Positions 35,284 to 44,505 are shown, counted from the stretch's first letter. The stretch: DNA of 64,000 nt from Algoriphagus aestuarii (GCA_017051695.1 JAFIDK010000001.1:1019534-1083533), one strand, 5' to 3'. A program made the numbers and translations. Notes: generated by a model from the sequence alone, not told the origin.

Positions 35284-35469
35284 GTAATTCAATTATCTGA
35301 TACTAAAAAGCATTTAGAGAGGATTTAGTTTCATTTTGGTCAAAATCCCTGTGCTGAAACAGGATTTTTTCTAAATGCCTTCCATTATTAGTCAAAGTTC
35401 GGGATATTTCCTCAAATTTGATTAGGATACTCCATATTGCCTTGGTTATTTTACCGATTAATTGCCAAA

Positions 35470-35477
35470 TAAGTTTA
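35470..35477 (+). promoter_or_regulatory. Possible -7 box just upstream of rfbC
   Basis: TAAGTTTA (one mismatch to TAnnTTTG) ends six bases before the rfbC ATG at 35484. Confidence 0.3.
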
Positions 35478-35483
35478 TTCCCC

Positions 35484-36038
35484 ATGGCCGAAATCCAAAA
35501 GACACCGCTTTCTGGAGTTTTAGAGATATTTCCAAAAGTTTTTAAGGATCAAAGAGGATATTTCTTTGAATCTTTCCGTGGCGACTGGCTAGAAAAAGAA
35601 GGTGTCCATGAAACCTGGGTTCAGGATAATCAGTCTTATTCCCAGAAAGGTACTGTGAGAGGACTGCACTTTCAAAGAGAACCGCATGCGCAGGCGAAAC
35701 TCGTCCGTGTAGTTCAGGGTAAAGTACTGGATGTGGTGGTTGATCTTAGAAAGGGTTCAGAGACTTTCGGAAAACACTTTTCTACCATTTTGGATTCGGA
35801 AAGAAACAATTTACTGTATGTTCCAGCAGGTTTCGGGCATGGATTTTCAGTTTTGGAAGACGCGATTTTTGTTTACAAATGCACTAATTATTACAATAAA
35901 GAAAGTGAAGGGGGGATTTTATGGAATGATCCTCAACTTCAGATCGATTGGAAGGTAAGTGATCCTATTATTTCTGAGAAAGATATGCATTGGCAAACTA
36001 TTGAGGAATTTAAAGAGAATAGCGAAGGAGGGTTGTAA
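35484..36038 (+). CDS. rfbC: dTDP-4-dehydrorhamnose 3,5-epimerase
   Basis: A 184-residue cupin-fold epimerase in dTDP-L-rhamnose synthesis for surface polysaccharide. Motifs are DQRGYFFESF, DNQSYSQKGTVRGLHFQ, GKVLDVVVDLRKGS, VPAGFGHGF and WNDPQLQIDW. The ATG at 35484 begins the conserved family N-terminus; the in-frame upstream extension would read through A/T-rich leader. Its TAA overlaps the ATG of the next gene by one base. rfbA, rfbB and rfbD are not in the window. Confidence 0.95.
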   Translation: MAEIQKTPLSGVLEIFPKVFKDQRGYFFESFRGDWLEKEGVHETWVQDNQSYSQKGTVRGLHFQREPHAQAKLVRVVQGKVLDVVVDLRKGSETFGKHFSTILDSERNNLLYVPAGFGHGFSVLEDAIFVYKCTNYYNKESEGGILWNDPQLQIDWKVSDPIISEKDMHWQTIEEFKENSEGGL

Positions 36039-36784
36039 TGGGGATTTTTGATTTATTCAAAAAAAAGGAAGTAGTATACGAAGACCTTGATCTAGGATGG
36101 ATGCAAGTGGATATGCATTCGCATTTGATTCCCGGGATCGATGACGGGTCAAAGTCCATGGAGGAATCTTTGGACCTGATTAGAAGGTTGGCAGATTTTG
36201 GTCTGCGAAAGATCATCACCACTCCACATATCATGTCTGAGTACTATAGAAATACGCCAGAAATCATCCATATGGGCTTGGAGGATCTTCGTAAAGCAGT
36301 TGCCAAAGAAGGCATTGCGATCGAAATTGACGCCGCCGCAGAATATTATATGGATGAGGTTTTTCTTGATAAAGTGGTGAATGGAGAGAAGCTGCTGACT
36401 TTTGGGGCCAATTATATTCTGGTCGAAACAGGCTTTATCAATCGCCCTCAGATGCTTTTGGAAACCTTTTTCCAACTGGAAATGGCAGGCTATAAACCTA
36501 TATTCGCGCACCCTGAGCGATACCAATACTTACTAGGAGATAAAAAATTATTAGAAGATCTGACCGATAGACAGATCTATTTTCAGGTGAATCTACTTTC
36601 CTTGACTGGATTTTATTCCAAGCAGGTCAAAGATTTTGCAGAAATGCTGTTGGAAAAGGGGCTTATCAGATTTTTTGGGACAGACTGCCATAATCCTAGG
36701 TATTTGGACATGCTGGAGACCTTGCCAAGGTCTAAATCCTATGAAAAAATCAAAGAAATCCAGGTACTCAACACAGGCTTATAA
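36038..36784 (+). CDS. CpsB/YwqE-type tyrosine-protein phosphatase (PHP fold)
   Basis: A 248-residue metal-dependent phosphatase of the PHP family. The metal motif is DMHSHLIPGIDDG (His27, His29), with further ligands in KIITTPHIM, EYYMDEVF, FAHPERYQYL and FFGTDCHNPR. Homologues dephosphorylate tyrosine kinases controlling capsule or exopolysaccharide export. The one-base overlap with rfbC fits that role. No Wzc-like kinase is visible here. Confidence 0.9.
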   Translation: MGIFDLFKKKEVVYEDLDLGWMQVDMHSHLIPGIDDGSKSMEESLDLIRRLADFGLRKIITTPHIMSEYYRNTPEIIHMGLEDLRKAVAKEGIAIEIDAAAEYYMDEVFLDKVVNGEKLLTFGANYILVETGFINRPQMLLETFFQLEMAGYKPIFAHPERYQYLLGDKKLLEDLTDRQIYFQVNLLSLTGFYSKQVKDFAEMLLEKGLIRFFGTDCHNPRYLDMLETLPRSKSYEKIKEIQVLNTGL

Positions 36785-36793
36785 ATCGAAATA

Positions 36794-37747
36794 GTGAAGA
36801 TTTTAATCACAGGGATCACTGGACTTTTAGGCAGCTATGTTGCCAAAGAATTTTCTTCATTAGGAGAAATCCATGGTCTTAAAAGATCAACTTCTTCGCT
36901 TCGTTTGTTAGAAGATGCAGATTTTCCAATTCATTGGCATGAAGGTTCTTTGTCTGATGTTGATTCGATAGACCAAGCGCTGGAAGGAATCGATCTTGTG
37001 ATCCATTGTGCAGGTTTGGTTTCTTTTATGTCAAAAGATGAAGACCGGCTTTTTGAGGTCAATGTCACTGGAACCACCAATCTGGTAAATGCCATGCTTT
37101 ATTCTGGAACCAAAAAACTGATCCATGTGAGTTCGGTTGCGGCTCTGGGAAGAAACCCGGAACAAAAGACTGTCAATGAAAACCAAAAATGGGTAGAATC
37201 ACCCTTCAATACTAAATATGCTGTTTCTAAATACATGGGAGAGCTCGAAGTTTGGAGAGGGGAGCAAGAAGGACTCGACATCCTGGTAGTCAACCCATCG
37301 ATTTTGCTTGGCAAAGTCCAAGATGAACGAAGTAGCACTTCCATCTATTCATATGTTCTGAAAAATTCGACTTATTATCCAAAAGGGAGCATTAACTATC
37401 TTGATGTGAGAGATGCTGCCACTTTGATGAGAAAACTATTTGAAAAAGGAAGCTGGGGTAATCGGTTCATCTTAACAAATGAAAGCATCAAATACCGGGA
37501 CTTTTTCAATCAAATGGCCTTGGCCTTCGGGAAAAAAGCCCCTTCCAAACCAGTGACGGATTTTCTTCTAAAAATCGGTTTGTTGGCCTTATCGCTGGGG
37601 AGAAGTTTGGGCTTGACGAAAAACCCGCTCAATAAGCAAACTGCCATGATTTCCCAGCAGGATATTACTTTTGAAAATAAGAAAATCAAGGAGTTGCTAA
37701 ACTATCCATACATTCCTTTAAAAGAAACCTTTTTATGGGCAAAATAA
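36794..37747 (+). CDS. NAD-dependent epimerase/dehydratase family protein (extended SDR)
   Basis: A 317-residue Rossmann protein starting at a GTG codon. The cofactor loop is GITGLLGSY (residues 7-15), and the catalytic YAVSK follows a conserved VSSVAALG serine segment. It resembles atypical extended SDRs such as dihydroflavonol-4-reductase-like proteins. It is nine bases after the phosphatase gene, so probably part of the same operon. The substrate is unknown; a nucleotide sugar is possible. Confidence 0.88.
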   Translation: MKILITGITGLLGSYVAKEFSSLGEIHGLKRSTSSLRLLEDADFPIHWHEGSLSDVDSIDQALEGIDLVIHCAGLVSFMSKDEDRLFEVNVTGTTNLVNAMLYSGTKKLIHVSSVAALGRNPEQKTVNENQKWVESPFNTKYAVSKYMGELEVWRGEQEGLDILVVNPSILLGKVQDERSSTSIYSYVLKNSTYYPKGSINYLDVRDAATLMRKLFEKGSWGNRFILTNESIKYRDFFNQMALAFGKKAPSKPVTDFLLKIGLLALSLGRSLGLTKNPLNKQTAMISQQDITFENKKIKELLNYPYIPLKETFLWAK

Positions 37748-37879
37748 ACTTATTTTTTGTGCCTTTCGTTGGCATTTAAATACTTCGAAATTAAATCCAT
37801 ATTTTGAAGTAAAAATTAACAATTCCGAATTTTGAGTGACCAATTAATTTGGTATCTTAAATAAACTTAACTCATCCTA

Positions 37880-39295
37880 ATGACTGGAGATCACGATCAC
37901 GATTGGGAAAATGACAAAAAACTCGTTGAGCGATTTGAAAATTCCCTGAAATCCAATTTGGATTTGTACTTTGAAGAGGAGGAACTGGAAGACATCATCC
38001 GATTTTACTTTGACCAGCAAAAGTTTCTTAAAGCACTCAGAGCTAGTGAGTTTTCTTTGGAGAAATTCCCTTTTTCCGTTGAGATAAAACTTCTAAAAGC
38101 CCAATGTTTGATATTCAATGATGAATTGGAAGAAGGGTTGAGTATTCTGGAAAACATCAATAATATTTCTCCGAATAATGAGGAGATCCTCTTGGCTTTG
38201 GCAAATGCACATATTTTAGCTGGAAGTCCTCAGGTTGGGATCGAACTATTGGAGAATTTTATTCCTTTGGCAGAAGATAAAGCGGAGGTTTTTTATTCGC
38301 TTGGAAATCTATACCGTGCTACTGCCGATAACAACAAAGCCTCTTATTATTTTAAAGAAGCTGTAAAACTCAGGATCAATCACGAGGATGCCCTATTCCA
38401 ACTGGCGATGATCACAGAAGAAGAAGGTTCTTTTGACGAGATTCTTCAGTTTTATCAGGAGTTTATCGATCAGGATCCTTACAGTGCGGGAGCTTGGTAT
38501 AATCTGGGTGTGGTATATAATCGATTGGGAAGATTTGAGGAGGCTATTAAGGCATACGATTATGCGATCATCATCGATGATTCCTTTGCCTCAGCTTATT
38601 TTAATCTCGGTAATGCCTTGATGAATACCGAGCAATTTGAGCTGGCTTTGGAAGCTTATCAAAATACCATCAATTGTGAAGGTGCCAATGCGGAAAATTG
38701 TTGCTACATGGGTGCAGCCTACGAAAAATTAGGCAAGGTCGATGAGGCTTTCAAATATTTCAAAAAAGCGGCAAAACTCGATGAAGAATACGATGATGCC
38801 TGGTTTGGGCTGGGCATGTGTATGTTAAAAAAAGAGAAATTTTTTGAAGCCATTCACTATTTCAAAAAAGCCCTTAACCTGAATAAAGATAGTCCAAACT
38901 ACTGGGTAGGGCTGGCTGATGCGGAGTTTAATCTCGGTAATTTACAGGCAAGTTCAGAAGCTTACGAAGAAGCTATCAATCTGGAACCCGGTATTTTAGA
39001 GACCTATATTAACCTTTCCTTGATTTATTTTGACCAAAATAGATTCGAAGAGGCAATAGATGTGGTCAAGGAAGGAATCGAAGAGCTTCCCGAAGAGGCT
39101 GAGCTCTATTATAGAATGGTAGTTTTCCAAATCAAAATGGCCAATTACAAAGAAGCGTTTTCATATTTGGAAAATGCATTAACTTTGGCCTATGATAGGC
39201 ATGTGGTCTTGTACGAATTGATGCCAGAGCTTAAGATGCAAAAAGCAATGTCCAAGATCATCGCCCAGTATCGGGAAGAAAATCCCGAGAACTAA
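37880..39295 (+). CDS. TPR-repeat protein
   Basis: A 471-residue, acidic, soluble protein with about a dozen tetratricopeptide repeats (for example AWYNLGVVYNRLGRFEEAI and AWFGLGMCMLKKEKFFEAI). No signal peptide is present, so it is a cytoplasmic scaffold. The N-terminus has a short His/Asp stretch (GDHDHDWEND). It is 19 bases upstream of comA, suggesting co-transcription, though no functional link is known. Confidence 0.88.
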   Translation: MTGDHDHDWENDKKLVERFENSLKSNLDLYFEEEELEDIIRFYFDQQKFLKALRASEFSLEKFPFSVEIKLLKAQCLIFNDELEEGLSILENINNISPNNEEILLALANAHILAGSPQVGIELLENFIPLAEDKAEVFYSLGNLYRATADNNKASYYFKEAVKLRINHEDALFQLAMITEEEGSFDEILQFYQEFIDQDPYSAGAWYNLGVVYNRLGRFEEAIKAYDYAIIIDDSFASAYFNLGNALMNTEQFELALEAYQNTINCEGANAENCCYMGAAYEKLGKVDEAFKYFKKAAKLDEEYDDAWFGLGMCMLKKEKFFEAIHYFKKALNLNKDSPNYWVGLADAEFNLGNLQASSEAYEEAINLEPGILETYINLSLIYFDQNRFEEAIDVVKEGIEELPEEAELYYRMVVFQIKMANYKEAFSYLENALTLAYDRHVVLYELMPELKMQKAMSKIIAQYREENPEN

Positions 39296-39314
39296 CCTTA
39301 ATAAAACCTAGCCA

Positions 39315-40085
39315 ATGAATTATGAGCTGAAGAACATCCCTGTACGTACTGAAAAGCCACGTACCACGGGATTTACTATGGCCATGGACAAAGGTCTGAG
39401 CCTTAGAGCAACAGAAGATTTTGTCGATAGCTGTTCCGATTTTGTAGACATCGTCAAACTAGGATGGGCAACCTCCTACGTGACAAAAAATCTATCAGAG
39501 AAAATAGCTGTTTATCGAGAAGCTGGCATTCCGGTTTATTTAGGAGGAACTCTGTTTGAAGCGTTTATCGTCCGGGATCAATTCGAGGATTATCGAAAAG
39601 TATTGGATAAATATGGACTGGAATACTGCGAAGTTTCTGATGGATCTATCTCTTTAAACCATGACCGGAAATGCGAGTACATCTCCACTTTGGCCAAAGA
39701 CGTAACCGTTTTATCGGAGGTGGGATCAAAAGATGCTGCCAAAATTATACCTCCTTATAAGTGGATCGAGCAAATGCAGACCGAATTGGATGCAGGGGCT
39801 TGGAAAGTAATCGGAGAAGCAAGAGAAGGTGGAAATGTGGGTCTATTTAGGGATTCCGGTGAAGTGAGACAAGGACTCGTAGAAGAAATTTTGACACAGA
39901 TCCCAGAAGAAAGAATTATTTGGGAGGCTCCCATCAAAGCCCAACAGGTTTGGTTTATCAAACTTTTAGGTACAAACGTAAACCTTGGAAATATTAGCCC
40001 GACAGAAATTATTCCTTTGGAAACAATTCGATTGGGACTGAGAGGCGATACCTTCGACCATTTTATAGGAGAAATCAAATTATAA
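39315..40085 (+). CDS. comA: Phosphosulfolactate synthase
   Basis: A 256-residue TIM-barrel enzyme adding sulfite to phosphoenolpyruvate to give (R)-phosphosulfolactate. The ComA/PSL-synthase pattern is strong: GFTMAMDKGLSL, DFVDIVKLGWATSYV, YLGGTLFEAF, EVSDGSISL, LSEVGSKDA, WKVIGEAREGGNVGLF and LRGDTFDH. In methanogens it starts coenzyme M synthesis. In Bacteroidota it may instead supply sulfolactate/sulfopyruvate for cysteate and sulfonolipids, which is inference. comB/comC are not adjacent. A terminator follows. Confidence 0.93.
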   Translation: MNYELKNIPVRTEKPRTTGFTMAMDKGLSLRATEDFVDSCSDFVDIVKLGWATSYVTKNLSEKIAVYREAGIPVYLGGTLFEAFIVRDQFEDYRKVLDKYGLEYCEVSDGSISLNHDRKCEYISTLAKDVTVLSEVGSKDAAKIIPPYKWIEQMQTELDAGAWKVIGEAREGGNVGLFRDSGEVRQGLVEEILTQIPEERIIWEAPIKAQQVWFIKLLGTNVNLGNISPTEIIPLETIRLGLRGDTFDHFIGEIKL

Positions 40086-40103
40086 TTGGATCAAAACCAG
40101 TAG

Positions 40104-40141
40104 AGGCTGATCGGTAATGCTTCCGGTCAGCCTTTATTTTT
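40104..40141 (+). terminator. Intrinsic terminator after comA
   Basis: AGGCTGATCGG (40104-40114) pairs with CCGGTCAGCCT (40123-40133), with one G-T wobble and an 8-base loop, followed by TTATTTTT. The T-run overlaps a possible -7 box (TATTTTTA, 40135-40142) three bases before the next ATG. Confidence 0.8.
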
Positions 40142-40145
40142 ACCT

Positions 40146-41078
40146 ATGGATCTTATCAAAAAATATTTCCTGAATTACCTCAAAGGTATGGCAATGGGAG
40201 CAGCTGATATCGTACCTGGAGTTTCTGGGGGGTCGATTGCCCTTATCACAGGTATCTATTCAAAACTGCTCGACAGCATCAATTCTTTTAATGGTGAAAA
40301 CGTCAAGCTTTTACTTTCACTTCAGTTTAAACCTTTTTACAAAGCTGTTAACGGTACTTTTTTACTAAGTCTATTCTTCGGAATCATGACAAGTATCTTT
40401 ACCCTTTCTAAGCTGATCACTTACCTGATGGAAGAGCATCCTGTACCACTTTGGTCATTTTTCTGTGGTTTGATCTTAGTCAGCGCTTTTGTGATTTTAA
40501 AAGGGATTAACAGATGGCATTTTGGCGTGATCACAGCAATTTTAATAGGTACCATTGCAGCCTACTTTATCACCGAATTGCCTCCTGTAAGTTCTCCGGA
40601 TGCGATTTGGTTTACATTCTTGTCAGGATCTATCGCAATCTGTGCGATGATACTTCCTGGAATCAGCGGAAGTTTCCTTCTGTTGATTTTAGGAAAATAC
40701 GAAACCATTCTGAATGCCGTTTCCGAGAGGGATATCCTTACTTTAGGTGTATTTGCAGCTGGTTGCCTTGTTGGAATATTGTCTTTTAGCAGAGTAATTT
40801 CCTGGTTGCTAAAAAAATATTATTCTGTCACCATCGGATTACTTTCTGGATTTATGCTAGGGTCGATGAATAAATTATGGCCTTGGAAAATCGTCACGGC
40901 GTACCGAACTTCATCGAGTGGAGAGGAAAAACCATTTTTAACCGAAAACCTCTGGCCGGGAGAATACCTTAGCCAGGTTGGGTTAGACCCAAAACTTGGA
41001 TTGGCGATTTCAGCGTTTTTATTTGGAATCCTCCTGGTAATAGGAATTGAAAGATTAGCAGCTATTTTTAATAAATGA
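40146..41078 (+). CDS. DUF368 membrane protein, PopT-type polyprenyl-phosphate transporter
   Basis: A 310-residue protein with eight or more hydrophobic segments. The family signatures are GMAMGAADIVPGVSGGSIAL near the N-terminus and its internal repeat ICAMILPGISGSFLLLILGKY at about 175-195 (quoted in part). DUF368 proteins (PopT) recycle undecaprenyl phosphate across the inner membrane for cell-wall synthesis, established in other bacteria. Its stop overlaps the aroE start (ATGA). Confidence 0.9.
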   Translation: MDLIKKYFLNYLKGMAMGAADIVPGVSGGSIALITGIYSKLLDSINSFNGENVKLLLSLQFKPFYKAVNGTFLLSLFFGIMTSIFTLSKLITYLMEEHPVPLWSFFCGLILVSAFVILKGINRWHFGVITAILIGTIAAYFITELPPVSSPDAIWFTFLSGSIAICAMILPGISGSFLLLILGKYETILNAVSERDILTLGVFAAGCLVGILSFSRVISWLLKKYYSVTIGLLSGFMLGSMNKLWPWKIVTAYRTSSSGEEKPFLTENLWPGEYLSQVGLDPKLGLAISAFLFGILLVIGIERLAAIFNK

Positions 41079-41815
41079 TGAGAAAATTCGGATTGATAGG
41101 CTACCCTTTGGGACACTCTTTTTCTAAGAAATATTTTACTGAAAAATTCGAAAAAGAGGGAATTCAAAATTGTCAATTTGATTTGTATGAGATCCCGACG
41201 ATTTCAGGATTTGAAGAGGTCTTGAATGCAAATCCGGAATTGGAAGGAATGGCAGTAACGATCCCTTATAAGCAGCAGGTAATGCCGTTTTTGGATGAGT
41301 TGGATCCGGCATGTGCAGAAATCGGAGCTGTCAATATCATTAAAATCAAGAACCATAAACTCACCGGGTTTAACACGGATTATGTTGGTTTTATGAATTC
41401 TCTTGTAAACTGGATTGGAAATATCCGCCCCAAAGCATTGGTTTTGGGAACTGGAGGAGCTTCCAAAGCGGTCATCCAGGCACTGAAAGACTTAGGGATT
41501 GAATTTTTGGTGGTGTCCAGAACTATGGCATTGAATCAGATAACCTATCAGGACTTAAAAGGAAATTCATCTATTTTAAAAGAGCACCCCCTCCTTATCA
41601 ATTGTACGCCACTTGGGACTTTTCCGAAGGTGGAAGGTATGCCGGAGATTGCCATTGATCAACTGACTCCAGAGCATCTTGTCTATGATTTAGTTTATAA
41701 CCCGCCTGTCACTACTCTGATGCAAGCATGCCTGGATGCCGGTGGCAAAGCAAAAAATGGTCAAGATATGCTGGAACTTCAGGCCGAGGCAGCTTGGAAG
41801 ATCTGGAATGAATAA
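41075..41815 (+). CDS. aroE: Shikimate dehydrogenase
   Basis: A 246-residue NADP-dependent enzyme of aromatic amino-acid synthesis. Shikimate-binding motifs are LIGYPLGHSFSKKYF, GMAVTIPYKQQV and GAVNIIKI; the catalytic Lys lies in PYKQ. The nucleotide loop is VLGTGGASKAV, and the C-terminal motif is GQDMLELQA. Slightly short, as in many Bacteroidota. It overlaps the preceding transporter gene by four bases and precedes purU by nine. Confidence 0.96.
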   Translation: MMRKFGLIGYPLGHSFSKKYFTEKFEKEGIQNCQFDLYEIPTISGFEEVLNANPELEGMAVTIPYKQQVMPFLDELDPACAEIGAVNIIKIKNHKLTGFNTDYVGFMNSLVNWIGNIRPKALVLGTGGASKAVIQALKDLGIEFLVVSRTMALNQITYQDLKGNSSILKEHPLLINCTPLGTFPKVEGMPEIAIDQLTPEHLVYDLVYNPPVTTLMQACLDAGGKAKNGQDMLELQAEAAWKIWNE

Positions 41816-41824
41816 ATGTAAACC

Positions 41825-42679
41825 ATGAAAAAAGCCATTCTTTTGATTCAGTGCCCCGATCAAAAGGGAATCGTCGCCGAAGTTTCCAGATTTTTGTATT
41901 CCTACAATGGTAACATTTTGGAAATCGATCAGCATGTGGACGAAGAGCTGAGTTTGTTTTTTATGCGTGCAGCTTGGGAATTGGACTCATTTGCTCTTAA
42001 GAAAGAGGAGATCTCCCAGCGGTTTGAATTGGAAATAGGGAACAAATTCGACATGGAGTTTAAGCTTCATTTTAATTTTCCTAAGCCTAGAATGGCCATT
42101 TTCGTCAGTAAGTTGTCACATTGCCTCTTTGATATTTTGGGAAGGCACCATGCCGGTCAACTGGAAGTGGATATTCCATTGGTGATTTCCAATCATCAAC
42201 ACCTTCAATCTATTGTAGAGGCCTTTGGCATTCCTTTTTATTATATCCCAGTGACAGCCTCAACTAAAGTGGAGGCGGAAAAAAGACAATTGGAATTACT
42301 TCAATCTCATAATGTTGATTTTGTGGTTTTGGCCAGGTACATGCAGATAATTTCTGCTGATTTTATCAAAAATTATCCAAATCGAATCATCAATATCCAT
42401 CATTCATTTTTACCGGCTTTTGTAGGGGCTAAACCCTATCATGCAGCTTATGAGCGTGGGGTGAAAATCATTGGTGCTACTGCCCATTATGTCACCGAGG
42501 AACTGGATGCCGGTCCGATTATCGAGCAGGAAGTTGCCCGGGTTCGACATCATAATACGATTTCAGATTTGGTACAGATAGGTCAGGATGTAGAAAAAGT
42601 GACACTTTCCAAAGCGATCAAATATCACTTGGACAGAAAGGTATTGTCCTTCAAAAACAAAACCGTGATTTTCTATTAA
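41825..42679 (+). CDS. purU: Formyltetrahydrofolate deformylase
   Basis: A 284-residue enzyme releasing formate from 10-formyltetrahydrofolate. It has an N-terminal ACT domain (LIQCPDQKGIVAEVSRF) and a formyltransferase-like C-terminal domain with INIHHSFLPAFVGAKPY, GATAHYVTEELDAGPII and the preceding VVLARYMQIIS. The catalytic His and Asp are present. Its stop overlaps the stop of the convergent alr gene by four bases. Confidence 0.96.
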   Translation: MKKAILLIQCPDQKGIVAEVSRFLYSYNGNILEIDQHVDEELSLFFMRAAWELDSFALKKEEISQRFELEIGNKFDMEFKLHFNFPKPRMAIFVSKLSHCLFDILGRHHAGQLEVDIPLVISNHQHLQSIVEAFGIPFYYIPVTASTKVEAEKRQLELLQSHNVDFVVLARYMQIISADFIKNYPNRIINIHHSFLPAFVGAKPYHAAYERGVKIIGATAHYVTEELDAGPIIEQEVARVRHHNTISDLVQIGQDVEKVTLSKAIKYHLDRKVLSFKNKTVIFY

Positions 42680-43830
42680 GGAATGATCTTGCGAGGAATG
42701 TCTTTTGGTAGCCTGGTCAGCATTTCATAATTAACCTGCTGGGTGGATTCAGAAAAAGAAGCCACAGTGATTTCCTTGTTTCCCTGCTTGCCTATCAATA
42801 CCACTTCATCCCCAACTTCAATATTTTTCAGTTTGGAGATATTCAGGGCAATTGCATTCATGGTGACAGTTCCTACCACCTGACAATACTGCCCTCTTAT
42901 TAGCACCTGTCCTTGATTACTGAGCAATCTACTATATCCATGTCCATATCCTACCGGGACGATCGCCAAACGCATGTTTTGCAAAGCCATAAAGCTATTT
43001 CCATACCCTACAAACTCCCCCATTTTGACAGGCTTGATGCTCATGACGGTGCTTTTCCAGGTTATGAGCCTTTTCAAAGGGTTTTTATTGGTTTTTGGCA
43101 ATGAATTTAACTTGGCATAATAAGTTTCTTTGGTAGGCCAAAAGCCATATCCCGCTATCCCGATCCGCACCATGTCCATGATAGTCTCCGGGAAAATCAA
43201 GGTGGCAGCGGAGCAAGCGGTGTGGTATTTAAGGAATTGAATATCCTTCTGGAGAAAGTATTCCCTGAATTTGTGATATACTTCGATCTGATTTTTTACT
43301 CTTACAAAATTGCTGATGCTTTCGGCTCCTGCGTAGTGCGTACATAGCCCTTCTAAAACCAAGTGATCCGATTCCTCCGCCAATGTCCTAGCCAGTTTTT
43401 CGCGTGAACTCCATTCAAATCCTGTTCTGTGAAAACCAGTTTCCAGTTCGATATGGATTTTCGCTGGCATTCCTAGGCTTTTTGAAATAGTGACTGCCAA
43501 ATCCAGTCTCTGAAAATCATAAACATAAAAGCTAATCCCGGCTTTGATCAAAGCCGCCATTTCTTCGGGATAGAGCATACCTAGGATCATGATTTCAGAT
43601 TTCTTTTTTGAAAACCGAAACACCTCCCATGCCTCGTCAGAACTGAAGGTACTGAAATGGCGGATTCCTGCTTTTTCGGCAATTTCCACCATTTGCTGGA
43701 TCCCGTGGCCATAGGCATTTCCTTTGACTACAGCCGAAATCACCGTATTGGGACCGATTTCGGATCGGATATATCGGATGTTTTGGCGATACGCTTTGGC
43801 GCTAATTTCCAGATAGGACGTAGCGATCAT
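42676..43830 (-). CDS. alr: Alanine racemase
   Basis: A 384-residue PLP enzyme making D-alanine for peptidoglycan. The PLP lysine is Lys36 (AVVKGNAYGHG). The second catalytic Tyr lies in GEFVGYGNSF (about 275). The usual Met-Asp pair of the C-terminal domain reads TMNAIALN here, with Asn in place of Asp (about 325). The ATG at 43830 starts the family N-terminus; the longer reading adds 12 hydrophobic residues. Many Bacteroidota also carry a MurF-Alr fusion, so this stand-alone copy could be a second racemase. Confidence 0.9.
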   Translation of the reverse strand: MIATSYLEISAKAYRQNIRYIRSEIGPNTVISAVVKGNAYGHGIQQMVEIAEKAGIRHFSTFSSDEAWEVFRFSKKKSEIMILGMLYPEEMAALIKAGISFYVYDFQRLDLAVTISKSLGMPAKIHIELETGFHRTGFEWSSREKLARTLAEESDHLVLEGLCTHYAGAESISNFVRVKNQIEVYHKFREYFLQKDIQFLKYHTACSAATLIFPETIMDMVRIGIAGYGFWPTKETYYAKLNSLPKTNKNPLKRLITWKSTVMSIKPVKMGEFVGYGNSFMALQNMRLAIVPVGYGHGYSRLLSNQGQVLIRGQYCQVVGTVTMNAIALNISKLKNIEVGDEVVLIGKQGNKEITVASFSESTQQVNYEMLTRLPKDIPRKIIP

Positions 43831-43926
43831 GAGTTTTAAAATTAATGAAATGAAAAAGTAAGACATGCTGTTACTTTATCCCAATTCTCACTTAATTTTA
43901 TTCCAAATCCTTTAAAAATTTAAGAA

Positions 43927-44505
43927 ATGAACGATCAAAAATCCCGTTGCTCTTGGTGTCTGGGTTTCCCGGAATACGTCGCTTATCATGATAATGAATG
44001 GGGAAAGCCCGTTTGGGATGATCAGATACACTTTGAGTTTTTAATTTTGGAAAGTGCGCAAGCGGGGCTGAGTTGGGCGACAATCCTGAAAAAGCGGAAT
44101 GGATATCGGGAGGCTTTTGCCAATTTTGATTACAAGCAAGTGGCAGAATTTCAGGAAGGGTATGTTCAGGAACTTTTGCAAAATCCTGGTATTATCCGAA
44201 ATGAATTGAAAATTCGTGCTGCGATCAATAATGCCAGACGATTTATGGAGGTCCAACAAGAATTTGGGAGCTTTTCAGATTACATCTGGGGATTTGTAGG
44301 AGGAAAACCTATCCAGAATAAATTGAAAAAAGGAGATCCTTCTCCTGCTACTACTCCCGAATCGGACAGGCTGGCAAAAGACTTAAAGAAACGGGGATTC
44401 AAGTTTTTGGGTAGCACTACGATCTACGCTCATATGCAGGCCACAGGACTAGTAAATGACCATTTAGTGGATTGTTTTAGATATCAAGAAGTAAAAATAA
44501 AATAG
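43927..44505 (+). CDS. tag: DNA-3-methyladenine glycosylase I
   Basis: A 192-residue base-excision-repair glycosylase removing 3-methyladenine. The zinc-binding residues are Cys8, His21, His179 and Cys183. Other motifs are YHDNEWGKPVWDD, FLILESAQAGLSW and ATGLVNDHLVDC. Length and layout are normal. It is divergent from alr and convergent with a lipoprotein gene, so it stands alone. Confidence 0.96.
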   Translation: MNDQKSRCSWCLGFPEYVAYHDNEWGKPVWDDQIHFEFLILESAQAGLSWATILKKRNGYREAFANFDYKQVAEFQEGYVQELLQNPGIIRNELKIRAAINNARRFMEVQQEFGSFSDYIWGFVGGKPIQNKLKKGDPSPATTPESDRLAKDLKKRGFKFLGSTTIYAHMQATGLVNDHLVDCFRYQEVKIK

